NCBI RefSeq assembly: GCF_034092415.1
Contig: NZ_CP139304.1
Span: forward strand, 1,873,097-1,937,096
Length of the DNA stretch: 64,000 nt
Source: Prochlorococcus sp. MIT 1341
GTDB taxonomy: Bacteria > Cyanobacteriota > Cyanobacteriia > PCC-6307 > Cyanobiaceae
Reading direction: 5' to 3'
The translations under genes and the position numbers were made by a program. Shown piece by piece: positions 49,565 to 57,809 of the stretch (position 1 is the stretch's first letter; every line of letters begins with the position of its first letter). Below the pieces are notes generated by a model that was not told the origin of the DNA, did no database searches, and saw only the letters and a program-made list of their open reading frames with translations.

Positions 49565-50977
49565 ATGAGCAAAAAGTATGATGCTGGCGTTAAGGAGTAC
49601 AGAGACACCTACTGGACTCCCGATTATGCCCCCCTAGACACCGACCTTTTGGCCTGTTTTAAGGTCACTGGTCAAGAAGGTGTCCCAAGAGAAGAAGTAG
49701 CTGCTGCTGTAGCTGCCGAATCTTCAACAGGAACTTGGTCCACTGTTTGGTCTGAGCTCCTAACCGACCTTGAATTTTATAAGGGTCGTTGCTACAGAAT
49801 CGAAGACGTACCTGGCGACAGTGAGTCTTTTTATGCATTTGTTGCATATCCACTAGACCTTTTTGAAGAAGGTTCAATTACAAACGTCCTGACTTCTTTA
49901 GTTGGCAACGTTTTTGGTTTTAAAGCTTTGCGTCATCTTCGTCTTGAGGATATTCGCTTCCCAATGGCCTTCATTAAGACCTGTGGAGGTCCTCCTAACG
50001 GCATAGTCGTTGAGCGAGATCGTTTAAACAAGTATGGGCGACCTTTGCTTGGTTGCACTATTAAGCCAAAGCTTGGGCTTTCAGGTAAAAACTATGGCCG
50101 AGTTGTTTATGAATGTCTCCGTGGTGGTCTTGACCTGACTAAGGATGATGAAAACATCAACTCACAGCCTTTCCAACGATGGAGGGAGCGTTTTGAATTT
50201 GTTGCTGAGGCTGTAAAGCTTGCTCAGCAGGAGACAGGTGAGGTTAAAGGTCATTACCTTAACTGCACAGCAACTACTCCTGAGGAGATGTATGAGCGCG
50301 CCGAGTTTGCCAAAGAGCTCGATATGCCAATCATCATGCATGATTACATCACTGGTGGCTTTACGGCTAATACAGGTTTAGCTAACTGGTGCCGCAAGAA
50401 TGGCATGCTGCTCCACATACATAGGGCAATGCATGCGGTTATTGACCGCCATCCAAAGCATGGCATTCACTTCCGGGTACTTGCTAAATGTTTGCGTTTA
50501 TCTGGTGGTGATCAGCTCCATACTGGAACAGTTGTCGGAAAACTAGAAGGTGATCGTCAGACCACCCTTGGATTCATAGACAACCTACGTGAATCTTTTG
50601 TTCCTGAAGACCGTACTCGCGGAAACTTCTTTGACCAGGATTGGGGTTCTATGCCTGGAGTATTCGCTGTTGCCTCTGGTGGTATTCATGTTTGGCACAT
50701 GCCAGCATTGCTCGCAATCTTTGGCGACGACTCTTGCCTCCAGTTTGGTGGTGGTACCCATGGACACCCATGGGGATCTGCTGCTGGAGCCGCTGCTAAT
50801 CGCGTAGCACTTGAAGCTTGCGTTAAGGCACGTAATGCAGGTCGTGAGATTGAAAAAGAAAGTCGCGACATCCTCATGGAAGCAGCCAAACATAGTCCTG
50901 AGTTGGCTATTGCTCTTGAGACTTGGAAGGAGATCAAGTTTGAGTTCGACACGGTCGACAAACTAGACGTTCAGTAG
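49565..50977 (+). CDS. rbcL: Ribulose bisphosphate carboxylase large subunit, form IA
   Basis: RbcL carries the active site that carboxylates RuBP in the Calvin cycle. The 470-residue sequence has the activation segment [17 protein letters not shown] with the carbamylated lysine at Lys193 and the adjacent Asp/Glu magnesium ligands. [20 protein letters not shown], the [20 protein letters not shown] strand and the [20 protein letters not shown] phosphate-binding loop are also intact. Placement within a cso operon and the sequence type mark it as form IA, the alpha-cyanobacterial enzyme acquired from proteobacteria. AAAGGAG lies 7 nt before the ATG. Confidence 0.99.
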   Translation: MSKKYDAGVKEYRDTYWTPDYAPLDTDLLACFKVTGQEGVPREEVAAAVAAESSTGTWSTVWSELLTDLEFYKGRCYRIEDVPGDSESFYAFVAYPLDLFEEGSITNVLTSLVGNVFGFKALRHLRLEDIRFPMAFIKTCGGPPNGIVVERDRLNKYGRPLLGCTIKPKLGLSGKNYGRVVYECLRGGLDLTKDDENINSQPFQRWRERFEFVAEAVKLAQQETGEVKGHYLNCTATTPEEMYERAEFAKELDMPIIMHDYITGGFTANTGLANWCRKNGMLLHIHRAMHAVIDRHPKHGIHFRVLAKCLRLSGGDQLHTGTVVGKLEGDRQTTLGFIDNLRESFVPEDRTRGNFFDQDWGSMPGVFAVASGGIHVWHMPALLAIFGDDSCLQFGGGTHGHPWGSAAGAAANRVALEACVKARNAGREIEKESRDILMEAAKHSPELAIALETWKEIKFEFDTVDKLDVQ

Positions 50978-50990
50978 TAGTCGAGAAAAA

Positions 50991-51013
50991 GGAGGGGTCA
51001 CAATGTCTCCTCC
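50991..51013 (+). terminator. GC-rich hairpin after rbcL followed by a T-rich run
   Basis: GGAGGGG (50991-50997) pairs with CTCCTCC (51007-51013), including one G-T wobble, around a 9-nt loop. ATTTTCTTTA follows immediately. This resembles a moderate rho-independent terminator between rbcL and rbcS, so it may lower or stabilise downstream transcription. Confidence 0.55.
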
Positions 51014-51036
51014 ATTTTCTTTACTAAATCACAGCG

Positions 51037-51053
51037 CCGATTTGAAACATCGG
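51037..51053 (+). terminator. Second short hairpin in the rbcL-rbcS gap
   Basis: CCGAT (51037-51041) pairs with ATCGG (51049-51053) around a 7-nt loop and is followed by TTTTATA. It is weak (5 bp), but lies 29 bp before the rbcS start in tandem with the hairpin at 50991-51013. Confidence 0.4.
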
Positions 51054-51082
51054 TTTTATACACTCACAATCCCAGGTTCACC

Positions 51083-51424
51083 ATGCCTTTCCAGAGCACA
51101 GTTGGTGACTACCAAACAGTCGCCACCCTGGAAACATTCGGCTTCTTACCGCCGATGTCCCAGGATGAAATTTACGATCAAATTGCTTACATCATTGCTC
51201 AGGGATGGAGCCCTGTCATTGAACACGTTCACCCAAGTGGTTCTATGCAGACCTACTGGTCTTATTGGAAGTTGCCCTTCTTTGGCGAGAAGGATCTGAA
51301 TGTGGTTATTAGCGAGCTGGAAGCTTGCCATCGCGCATACCCTGATCACCATGTTCGTATGGTCGGTTACGACGCCTATACCCAAAGTCAGGGAACAGCG
51401 TTCGTTGTATTTGAAGGTCGTTAA
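51083..51424 (+). CDS. rbcS: Ribulose bisphosphate carboxylase small subunit, form IA
   Basis: RbcS caps the RbcL octamer to form the L8S8 holoenzyme. The 113-residue protein has the family pattern: DYQTVATLETFGFLPPMSQD, QGWSPVIEHVHPSGSMQTYW, FFGEKDLNVVISELEACHRA and HVRMVGYDAYTQSQGTAFVV. Length is that of alpha-carboxysomal form IA. It follows rbcL across a 105-bp gap with two hairpins and precedes csoS2, whose N-terminal repeats bind the holoenzyme. Confidence 0.98.
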   Translation: MPFQSTVGDYQTVATLETFGFLPPMSQDEIYDQIAYIIAQGWSPVIEHVHPSGSMQTYWSYWKLPFFGEKDLNVVISELEACHRAYPDHHVRMVGYDAYTQSQGTAFVVFEGR

Positions 51425-51442
51425 GAGCCTTCCGTATTTAAG

Positions 51443-51470
51443 GAATAGCCTCGAAATTATGAGGCTATTC
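51443..51470 (+). terminator. Strong hairpin between rbcS and csoS2
   Basis: GAATAGCCTC (51443-51452) and GAGGCTATTC (51461-51470) form a perfect 10-bp stem with an 8-nt loop, followed by ATTTTCCTT. It is the strongest hairpin of the operon and a good candidate for a leaky terminator or 3'-end stabiliser that sets the Rubisco to scaffold ratio. Confidence 0.7.
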
Positions 51471-51479
51471 ATTTTCCTT

Positions 51480-51495
51480 GGAGGGAGTTTCCTCC
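51480..51495 (+). terminator. Second hairpin upstream of csoS2
   Basis: GGAGG (51480-51484) pairs with CCTCC (51491-51495) around a 6-nt loop, followed by TTCTTTAATT. It also hides a Shine-Dalgarno-like GGAGG. It lies 10 bp after the strong 10-bp hairpin and 32 bp before csoS2. Confidence 0.45.
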
Positions 51496-51527
51496 TTCTT
51501 TAATTAAGACGTTTCTTTTGGGCGGAC

Positions 51528-53891
51528 ATGGCAAAACAATCAAGTCGTGAATTGGCACTTGAGCGCCGCAAGGCTCTTAGTGAGACAGGGAAGAAATCCT
51601 CATCTACGAGTGGTTCTGGAGCCAATCGAATTCGAACATCTGCCGATGCACGTACTACAAGAACTAATACGTCCTTTGTCAAATCTTCGAATACGAAATC
51701 CGCCGATGAGGCTTACTCCATAACTTCATCCTCTTATCCGTCAAGGGCGGTTACTAGAAAGCCCAAGACTATAAGTCGCCCAAGTAGAGATTTAGTTTTA
51801 GCACGCCGTCAAGCACTCTCTCAAAGAGGAAAATCCGCAGATAAAAGTAAAGATCGTACACGTGTAGATGTTGAGAGGGCAATGTCTACTTCTCATAGTA
51901 AAACGACTGCTAGTAATGATTTAAAGAAAGATGCTTCTGACTTAACTGATAGAAAACCCTCAGGGTTTGCACCCTCTATGAGTGACTCTGCTAGAGCACC
52001 AAAGTTGAACAAAATAAGTGCTGAACGTAGGACTAGTCCAAAGCGTAGAGCAATTCAGAATACTAGTCGAGCACTTGTATTAGCACGTCGTGAAGCTCAG
52101 TCTAAGCACGGAAAAAAAGCAGGGAAACAGCCTACTTCTGCAGCGTCAGTTGCCCGTCAAGGTGATCCTGATCTTACTAGCCGTGAGCTTTCACAAAGAG
52201 TACGTGAATTACGTAGTAAGAGTGGTGCCACTGGTAAACAACGTTCTGGGGTTTGTCGTCCTTGTGGACCTAATAAGAATGGGTCAAAACAAGCTGCTTC
52301 TGCAGATGCTCATTGGAAAGTTGGGTTAAGTGAAACCACCTCCGGTCAATTGGTAACTGGCACTCAAGCCAACCGTTCTCCAAAAACTACTGGTAATGAG
52401 GCCAGTACTTGTAGATCAGTTACTGGTACTCAATACTTAGGGTCAGAAGTTTTCGATACGTTCTGTCAATCGGGTCCTTTTCCTAGTCAACCTTCAAAGG
52501 TTGGAGTTACTAATACTACTCATGGCAATAGGGTCACTGGAAATGAAGTAGGTCGTTCTGAAAAAGTTACTGGGGATGAACCTGGCACATGCAAGAGTCT
52601 TACGGGCACCGAATATATTTCAGCAAATCAATCGCAAAGATTTTGTGGAGGAGTACAGGCCTCCCCTCGAAAAGTAGGCCATAGCCTTACCCTTGATGGA
52701 AGGAAGGTGAGCGGAGTGATGGTTGGCCGCTCTGAAAAGGTTACAGGTGATGAGGCTGGGTCAAACAAGGGACTTACTGGTGACCAATATTTAGGAGCTG
52801 ATCCACTGCCTGATGGTAGACCTGCTGAAAAAGTTGGTTCTTTCAACACACTTGGCGGTGCGGGAGTGACAGGGACTAATGTCGCAAGATCAGAATCTGT
52901 TACAGGGAATGAACCTGGTAGTTGTAAGCGAGTAACTGGAGATGAATACGTAGGATTGCAGCAGTACGAATCCTTCTGTGGAGGGAAACCTGACCGTGAG
53001 GCCGCGAAAGTTGGATTAAGCCTTACTAATAAGTCTCAGTTTGTTAGTGGTACTCTTACAGGCCGATCTGATCTTGTTACAGGTGATGAGCCTGGAACTT
53101 GTAAGGCTATTACAGGTACTCCTTACGCAGGGATAGAACAAGTTTCTCAAAGGTGTGATACTCACGCTGTTCAGGAAGTTCAACAGCGTACGCCTAAAAG
53201 ATTGGGTACCCCTGGTGCTCGTATGACTGGTCAACAGCCTGGGGTTGGCGGTGTAATGACAGGAGCCCATAAAGGTGCTTGTGAATCTTTGACAGGCACA
53301 CCTTATGTGGGAGTAGATCAGCTAATACAAGCTTGTGGTCAAAACTCTCCTTCTGGGACTGCAGAGCACCAGAGTATTTCAGAGGTGAGTGATTTTGGAA
53401 CTAAATTCAGTGTGCAATCACCGGCTAAAGCTGCCCAGGTTCAGCGTGAGATGGTTTCTGGTGTTACAGGAACCAGCTATGAAAACAGCTCTACTATTAC
53501 AGGTCCATTTGCGATGGCTCCTGAAAAAGTCACTGGTACTGAACAGTTCCGTTTTGACGGGACTAAACGCCAATTTAAATCTGTGCCTGTTGAAGGTGAT
53601 TTAATTGAGAAAGATGGTGCTAGGCCAACCTCTAGGATTACAGGAGAAGGACAATCTGCTGGCTTAAATATCACCGGAGACGATTGGGCTCGTGGCGAAA
53701 GAGTTACAGGTACCGAAGGTGCCTCTGCTCGTCGTCGTAACCCAACAAGACCTGGAGCAACAAGTGCAATGCCTGCTGCTCAGATTAAGAGGAATGAAGA
53801 GATCTCTCAGCCAGATTTTTTGATCACTGGTTCTAGTGGAAACACACGCGATGGACAACTTGTTACTTTCTCTGGCGGAGCGAGAGGTTAA
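51528..53891 (+). CDS. csoS2: Carboxysome scaffold protein CsoS2
   Basis: CsoS2 is the intrinsically disordered scaffold that links Rubisco to the shell. The 787-residue protein has four N-terminal Rubisco-binding repeats: SRELALERRKALSETGKK (about residue 6), SRDLVLARRQALSQRGK (86), SRALVLARREAQSKHGK (180) and SRELSQRVRELRSKSG (217). A middle region follows of five to six repeats of KVG..T..G..VTGT..GRS..VTGDE.G.CK..TGT.Y type with paired cysteines (about 263-590). The C-terminal region ends LITGSSGNTRDGQLVTFSGG, which anchors to the shell. The frame is continuous, so a single long isoform is expected. Confidence 0.97.
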   Translation: MAKQSSRELALERRKALSETGKKSSSTSGSGANRIRTSADARTTRTNTSFVKSSNTKSADEAYSITSSSYPSRAVTRKPKTISRPSRDLVLARRQALSQRGKSADKSKDRTRVDVERAMSTSHSKTTASNDLKKDASDLTDRKPSGFAPSMSDSARAPKLNKISAERRTSPKRRAIQNTSRALVLARREAQSKHGKKAGKQPTSAASVARQGDPDLTSRELSQRVRELRSKSGATGKQRSGVCRPCGPNKNGSKQAASADAHWKVGLSETTSGQLVTGTQANRSPKTTGNEASTCRSVTGTQYLGSEVFDTFCQSGPFPSQPSKVGVTNTTHGNRVTGNEVGRSEKVTGDEPGTCKSLTGTEYISANQSQRFCGGVQASPRKVGHSLTLDGRKVSGVMVGRSEKVTGDEAGSNKGLTGDQYLGADPLPDGRPAEKVGSFNTLGGAGVTGTNVARSESVTGNEPGSCKRVTGDEYVGLQQYESFCGGKPDREAAKVGLSLTNKSQFVSGTLTGRSDLVTGDEPGTCKAITGTPYAGIEQVSQRCDTHAVQEVQQRTPKRLGTPGARMTGQQPGVGGVMTGAHKGACESLTGTPYVGVDQLIQACGQNSPSGTAEHQSISEVSDFGTKFSVQSPAKAAQVQREMVSGVTGTSYENSSTITGPFAMAPEKVTGTEQFRFDGTKRQFKSVPVEGDLIEKDGARPTSRITGEGQSAGLNITGDDWARGERVTGTEGASARRRNPTRPGATSAMPAAQIKRNEEISQPDFLITGSSGNTRDGQLVTFSGGARG

Positions 53892-53898
53892 TTAACTG

Positions 53899-55434
53899 AT
53901 GGCCTACCGCCGCAACTTGGCCAACAGTGCTGAGGGTGTCAAAGGACCCACTGCTCCGAGGAAGAGGTATCTTTCTATTCAAGAGAGTGAGGTATCTTTC
54001 GATGGCTTTCTAAGGGATAATTCTAGTGGCCAGCACCCCTTAACTGATGAGAAAGCCAACAAACATCTTCAGGCATATGAATCTCAGGTAAAAGGGAGAT
54101 TCGAAAGGATTGTCCCTTTGCTTATGAAGATATCTTCACTACAGCATGAGGAGGATTTTGTTTCTCGGGCCCAAAAATTAACTGCTTCTGAACTGGGCTT
54201 TGAATTGCCAACTCATGTCCTTGAAAAAGCTTGGGTTTCTCCTTTGAACATGAGAGCTCTTTTTGCTTGGTGCGTTTTTCAGACTCATCAAGAGACGAGC
54301 AATAGTTTTTTCAACTCAGACCCTTTGCATGGAGCAGAAAAAAGCAATGAGGCAAAGGCTTTTCAGTCTTTTTTGAATGACTGTGGCTTTCATCTTCTGG
54401 ATATAACCCCTTGCTCTGATGGGCGTTTAGCCCATTCAGTGGCTTATGTTTTACGTATCCCATTTAGCGCGGTTCGCCGTCGGTCTCACGCTGGCGCGCT
54501 TTTTGATATAGAGCAAACTGTTAATAGGTGGGTAAAGACAGAACATCAACGCTACAGAGAAAATCTTCCTACCCCTGCTACGGCACCTACTAGGTATTTA
54601 AAGGTTGTTACCTATCATTTTAGTTCTCTAGATCCCCTCCATCAGGGTTGTGCAGCACACGGAAGTAATGATTCTGTGGCGGCAGCCGAAGGGCTTAATC
54701 GCTTATTGGGTTTTCGCAAGGCTATAGAGAATAGTTTTTGTTGCGGTGCTTCCGTAGATCTTCTTTTGATAGGACTTGATACTGATACCGATGCAATTCG
54801 GGTGCATGTACCGTCTTTTGACACGACTATCGATCTGGATAATTGGATTTGTACTTCCGAGATCTACAGAGAAACGCAATCCATGTCTGCGGACCTTGCC
54901 TTGGATGAAATTACAAGACGAGTACAGGAGAGTGCGAAGACTCGACCTGATGAAGGAATGGTTGCTTTTATTGCCCGGTTAATTGCAAATAATATTTCTC
55001 AGATTGACTATGTTCGTCAAAATCATGGTGGACATTATCCTGACGCGGGTCATGCAGAAAAGTTTATTGGAGTAGGGATTGGTTTTAAGGAGGTTCATCT
55101 TCGAAACCTTACTTACTTCTCCCACCTTGATACGGTTGAGGAAGGCTCTCCTGACCTAGATGTTGGCATTAAAATCTTCAAAGGTTTAAATGTCTCTCGC
55201 GATCTCCCAATCCCTGTAGTTATCCGATTTGATTATTCAGGAACAGTTCCAGGGGCTCGTGACCGTGCAATGGCAGATTGTCGTAGGGTAGATGAGGCGA
55301 TCTCAGCTCGTTATCGAGACCTGGTAGACGAAGGATTACTTCACACTTTTCTTACTATTCGTGATCGAGATGAAAAGTCTCCTGCAGAACCTGTAGGGTC
55401 ATCACTCGATCCTTCACTTAAGGAGGCTCATTGA
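53899..55434 (+). CDS. csoSCA: Carboxysomal carbonic anhydrase CsoSCA (CsoS3)
   Basis: CsoSCA converts bicarbonate to CO2 inside the shell for Rubisco. The 511-residue protein has an N-terminal domain with a short disordered leader that binds Rubisco in relatives. The catalytic domain shows zinc ligands Cys172 (ITPCSDGRLAHSVAYVL), His240 (VTYHFSSLDPLHQ) and Cys251 (GCAAHGSND), with Asp174 and Arg176 next to the first. A beta-CA-like C-terminal domain lacks a zinc site. It starts 7 bp after csoS2. Near its stop, AGGAGG (55421-55426) is the Shine-Dalgarno for csoS4A. Confidence 0.96.
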   Translation: MAYRRNLANSAEGVKGPTAPRKRYLSIQESEVSFDGFLRDNSSGQHPLTDEKANKHLQAYESQVKGRFERIVPLLMKISSLQHEEDFVSRAQKLTASELGFELPTHVLEKAWVSPLNMRALFAWCVFQTHQETSNSFFNSDPLHGAEKSNEAKAFQSFLNDCGFHLLDITPCSDGRLAHSVAYVLRIPFSAVRRRSHAGALFDIEQTVNRWVKTEHQRYRENLPTPATAPTRYLKVVTYHFSSLDPLHQGCAAHGSNDSVAAAEGLNRLLGFRKAIENSFCCGASVDLLLIGLDTDTDAIRVHVPSFDTTIDLDNWICTSEIYRETQSMSADLALDEITRRVQESAKTRPDEGMVAFIARLIANNISQIDYVRQNHGGHYPDAGHAEKFIGVGIGFKEVHLRNLTYFSHLDTVEEGSPDLDVGIKIFKGLNVSRDLPIPVVIRFDYSGTVPGARDRAMADCRRVDEAISARYRDLVDEGLLHTFLTIRDRDEKSPAEPVGSSLDPSLKEAH

Positions 55435-55435
55435 A

Positions 55436-55714
55436 ATGTTGATTTGTAAAGTTCTCAAGCCACTTGTCTCTACAAATAGGATTCCTGGTCTTGAGCATAA
55501 GCACCTTCAAGTAGTCCTTGATGGTAGTTCTCAAAAGGTTGCTGTTGACGCAGTAGGTTGTAAGCCCGATGACTGGGTTATTTGTGTTGGAAGTTCAGCT
55601 GCTCGAGAAGCTGCTGGAAGTAAGTCTTATCCAAGTGATCTAACAATCATTGGAATTATTGATTATTGGGACCCTGATTCACCCAATGCTACTTCCTCAA
55701 ATGGTGGTGCTTAA
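55436..55714 (+). CDS. csoS4A: Carboxysome shell vertex protein CsoS4A (BMV pentamer)
   Basis: CsoS4A pentamers close the twelve vertices of the icosahedral shell. The 92-residue EutN/CcmL-fold protein starts MLICKVLKPLVSTNRIPGLE, has QVVLDGSSQKVAVDAVGCKP and DWVICVGSSAAREAAGS in the core, and ends LTIIGIIDYWDP. AGGAGG lies 9 nt upstream of the ATG, inside the end of csoSCA. It is followed by its paralogue after three bases. Confidence 0.96.
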   Translation: MLICKVLKPLVSTNRIPGLEHKHLQVVLDGSSQKVAVDAVGCKPDDWVICVGSSAAREAAGSKSYPSDLTIIGIIDYWDPDSPNATSSNGGA

Positions 55715-55717
55715 TCG

Positions 55718-55969
55718 ATGGAAATAATGCAAGTTATCGGTCGGTTGGTATGTACACAACGTGTACCAGGAATTAATCATATGCATCTTAGGATAATTCG
55801 AAATAACAAGGGAAAGCTTTTAGTGGCAGTTGACCCTGTAGGTGCAAGAGAGGGTAATTGGGTTTTTACAGCTACTGGTACTGCCGCACGTTTTGCTTGT
55901 CCTGATTCCTCTACTCAAACGGATTTAACTATTGAGGGAATTATTGATCATTGGAGTCCGGATGGATAG
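55718..55969 (+). CDS. csoS4B: Carboxysome shell vertex protein CsoS4B (BMV pentamer)
   Basis: The 83-residue paralogue of CsoS4A has MQVIGRLVCTQRVPGINHMH, LVAVDPVGAREGNWVFTATG and LTIEGIIDHWSPDG. The two pentamer genes are adjacent and of typical length, and loss of both leaves leaky shells in Halothiobacillus. No Shine-Dalgarno is visible, so it probably depends on re-initiation after csoS4A. Confidence 0.95.
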   Translation: MEIMQVIGRLVCTQRVPGINHMHLRIIRNNKGKLLVAVDPVGAREGNWVFTATGTAARFACPDSSTQTDLTIEGIIDHWSPDG

Positions 55970-56016
55970 ATGTTGTTTTGCATTCCATACCCCTTGATTT
56001 TCATAGATCTCATTTC

Positions 56017-56553
56017 ATGACTAATTCATCATCTTCCTCTTTTGAGAAGGCTTCAAGTCAAACGGTTGACGTATCTCCTGTGCCGTTAGCAAGCGGCTCT
56101 AGTGGTGAAACAACACAAGTAGCTAATAAAGAAAGCAAAACCAAAAGAACCTCTAAAAGAGGTTCTTCTGATTCACAAAAGCCTTTGAGTGGGGCTAGCA
56201 AAGGTGGAGATGCCTTACTTGGAGGAGGGGAAATGTCAACATCTTCTAATTCTTTTAATAGAGGTATTGCTCTTGGCATGATTGAAACCAGAGGAATGGT
56301 TCCTGCTATTGAAGCAGCTGATGCAATGACGAAAGCTGCAGAGGTTGTTCTTATTTCAAAAGAATTTGTTGGAGGAGGTTATGTTTCAGTGATGGTTCGT
56401 GGCGAAACGGGAGCAGTGAATGCATCGGTTCGAGCAGGTGCTGATGCTTGTGAACGTGTAGGAGACGGACTTGTGGCAGCGCATATTATTGCTCGCCCTG
56501 ATGAGGAAGTAGAACCTGCATTAAAGGGATCAGGATCTGAACGTCGTCTTTGA
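56017..56553 (+). CDS. csoS1E: Extended BMC shell protein CsoS1E-like
   Basis: The 178-residue product from ATG 56017 has a low-complexity N-terminal tail of about 81 residues, rich in Ser, Lys and Thr with a basic stretch (NKESKTKRTSKRGSSDSQK). A complete BMC domain follows (GIALGMIETRGMVPAIEAAD to VGDGLVAAHIIARPDEEVEP) that closely matches CsoS1. CsoS1E is known in some marine picocyanobacteria and the tail role is unclear. Inside the frame, ATG 56233 (residue 73) is preceded by GGAGGAGGGG, which could yield a CsoS1-sized 106-residue form. The open frame begins inside csoS4B at 55951, but the overlap part lacks homology. Confidence 0.92.
   Translation: MTNSSSSSFEKASSQTVDVSPVPLASGSSGETTQVANKESKTKRTSKRGSSDSQKPLSGASKGGDALLGGGEMSTSSNSFNRGIALGMIETRGMVPAIEAADAMTKAAEVVLISKEFVGGGYVSVMVRGETGAVNASVRAGADACERVGDGLVAAHIIARPDEEVEPALKGSGSERRL
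56221..56230 (+). promoter_or_regulatory. Internal Shine-Dalgarno inside csoS1E
   Basis: GGAGGAGGGG lies directly before an in-frame ATG at 56233; the GGAGG core ends 7 nt from the ATG. It encodes the Gly-Gly-Gly-Glu stretch at the junction of tail and BMC domain. Translation from here would give MSTSSNSFNRGIALGM and a standard-length shell protein. Confidence 0.55.
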
Positions 56554-56640
56554 AGGCTCTGATTTCTATATTTTTGGGCTTAGAATTTTGGTATCTTTTC
56601 TGAATTTGATTTAGGTTGGATTTTATTCCAGGATGTCTGT

Positions 56641-56892
56641 ATGGATAATTGGCAGCACCGCAACCGACCAAATCGTCTTGAGAGGCGTTTTGATTTTGAT
56701 AGCTATGGCTTGACGAGAGACTTTTTAGATCAATTAGGAGAGCTGAGTGAAGCTTCTGGCATCTTTCCTGATATTAGTTTTGGGAAAACATATGTAAACA
56801 TCACTTTGCGTCCCGAGAGTGAAGAAGAAGGAGCTGATTTAACTAGCAAAGACTACAAATTCGCTTCAGATATTGATGGACTCTTCAATTGA
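56641..56892 (+). CDS. Alpha-carboxysome Rubisco assembly factor acRAF (PCD-like)
   Basis: The 83-residue protein starts [20 protein letters not shown] and has [40 protein letters not shown] and a charged end. This is the pterin-4a-carbinolamine-dehydratase-like fold of acRAF, which helps assemble form IA Rubisco from RbcL dimers. The His residues needed for pterin dehydratase activity are absent, as expected for acRAF. It overlaps the cbbX start by 17 bp, implying translational coupling between assembly and activase functions. Confidence 0.93.
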   Translation: MDNWQHRNRPNRLERRFDFDSYGLTRDFLDQLGELSEASGIFPDISFGKTYVNITLRPESEEEGADLTSKDYKFASDIDGLFN

Positions 56893-57787
56893 TCTTTCTG
56901 CATCTTTTGCGGATTCAGGCATTGAACATGCTCTTGCCAGTTTGGATGAAGATTTAGTTGGCTTAAGTCCAGTTAAAACCAAGATAAAAGAAATTGCTGC
57001 TTTGTTGTTGGTTGACCAAGCAAGAAAAAAATTAAGTCTTTCAAGTACAACTCCTGGCTTGCATATGTCTTTTACTGGTCATCCTGGTACAGGTAAGACA
57101 ACTGTTGCTAGAAGGATTTCTCAGGTCCTACATCGATTGGGTTATTTGAGTAGGGGGCATATCGTTACCGCTACAAGGGATGATTTAGTGGGCCAATATG
57201 TTGGTCATACAGCCCCAAAGACAAGGGAAATGATCAAGAGAGCGAAGGGCGGTGTTTTATTTATTGATGAAGCTTATTATCTTTATAAGCCTGGTAATGA
57301 GAGGGATTTTGGAGCGGAATCTATTGAGATTCTGCTCCAAAGTATGGAACTTAAATCTATTGAGTTTGTAGTGATCTTTGCTGGTTACCGTGAACAAATG
57401 AATGATTTCTATAAATGCAACCCTGGTCTCTCGTCAAGGGTGTCTCATCATATTGATTTCCCTGATTATAGTAATGATGAGTTGATGAGAATTGCTCTTC
57501 TTCTTTTAGACCAGCAAAATTATTTCTTTAGTGATGAGGCACATTCTTCTTTTGAGGAATATATAGAAAGGCGCAGAGAACTACCCTTTTTTGCAAATGC
57601 CCGCTCAATTCGTAATGCGCTTGATCGAGCAAGGTTGAGACAGGCGAATCGACTTTTTTCTCGTATGGGGGAGCTTTTAACCAAAGAAGATTTGATGACT
57701 ATTGAATCGGCTGACGTATTGGCCAGCAGGGTTTTTAAAGGAGAAATAGAACGTGATGTCCGCTTGCCTCAGCTTGAAGAGTCTTAA
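56876..57787 (+). CDS. cbbX: CbbX-type AAA+ Rubisco activase
   Basis: CbbX hexamers use ATP to pull on the RbcL C-terminus and release inhibitory sugar phosphates from red-type Rubisco. The 303-residue protein from ATG 56876 has Walker A in [16 protein letters not shown] (about residue 67), the [20 protein letters not shown] pore-loop region, Walker B in [16 protein letters not shown], sensor-type [11 protein letters not shown] and the arginine finger in [19 protein letters not shown]. Form IA relatives use CbbQO, so its partner here is uncertain. It overlaps acRAF and ends the cso operon. Confidence 0.92.
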   Translation: MDSSIDLSASFADSGIEHALASLDEDLVGLSPVKTKIKEIAALLLVDQARKKLSLSSTTPGLHMSFTGHPGTGKTTVARRISQVLHRLGYLSRGHIVTATRDDLVGQYVGHTAPKTREMIKRAKGGVLFIDEAYYLYKPGNERDFGAESIEILLQSMELKSIEFVVIFAGYREQMNDFYKCNPGLSSRVSHHIDFPDYSNDELMRIALLLLDQQNYFFSDEAHSSFEEYIERRRELPFFANARSIRNALDRARLRQANRLFSRMGELLTKEDLMTIESADVLASRVFKGEIERDVRLPQLEES

Positions 57788-57809
57788 TGGGTCAAAAAGA
57801 TTCTTAGGT

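Noticed and set aside
51003..51299. 98-codon ORF overlapping rbcS in another frame
   Set aside because: It is a shadow of rbcS; its sequence changes character at the rbcS boundary and has no homology.
51528..53891. Programmed frameshift in csoS2
   Set aside because: I saw no obvious slippery heptamer with a downstream stem; the frame runs to the conserved C-terminus without interruption.
56017..56553. csoS1E as a chimera caused by a sequencing error joining a tail to csoS1
   Set aside because: The frame is clean, the tail has typical codon use and the BMC part differs from csoS1 at many positions, consistent with a genuine paralogue.
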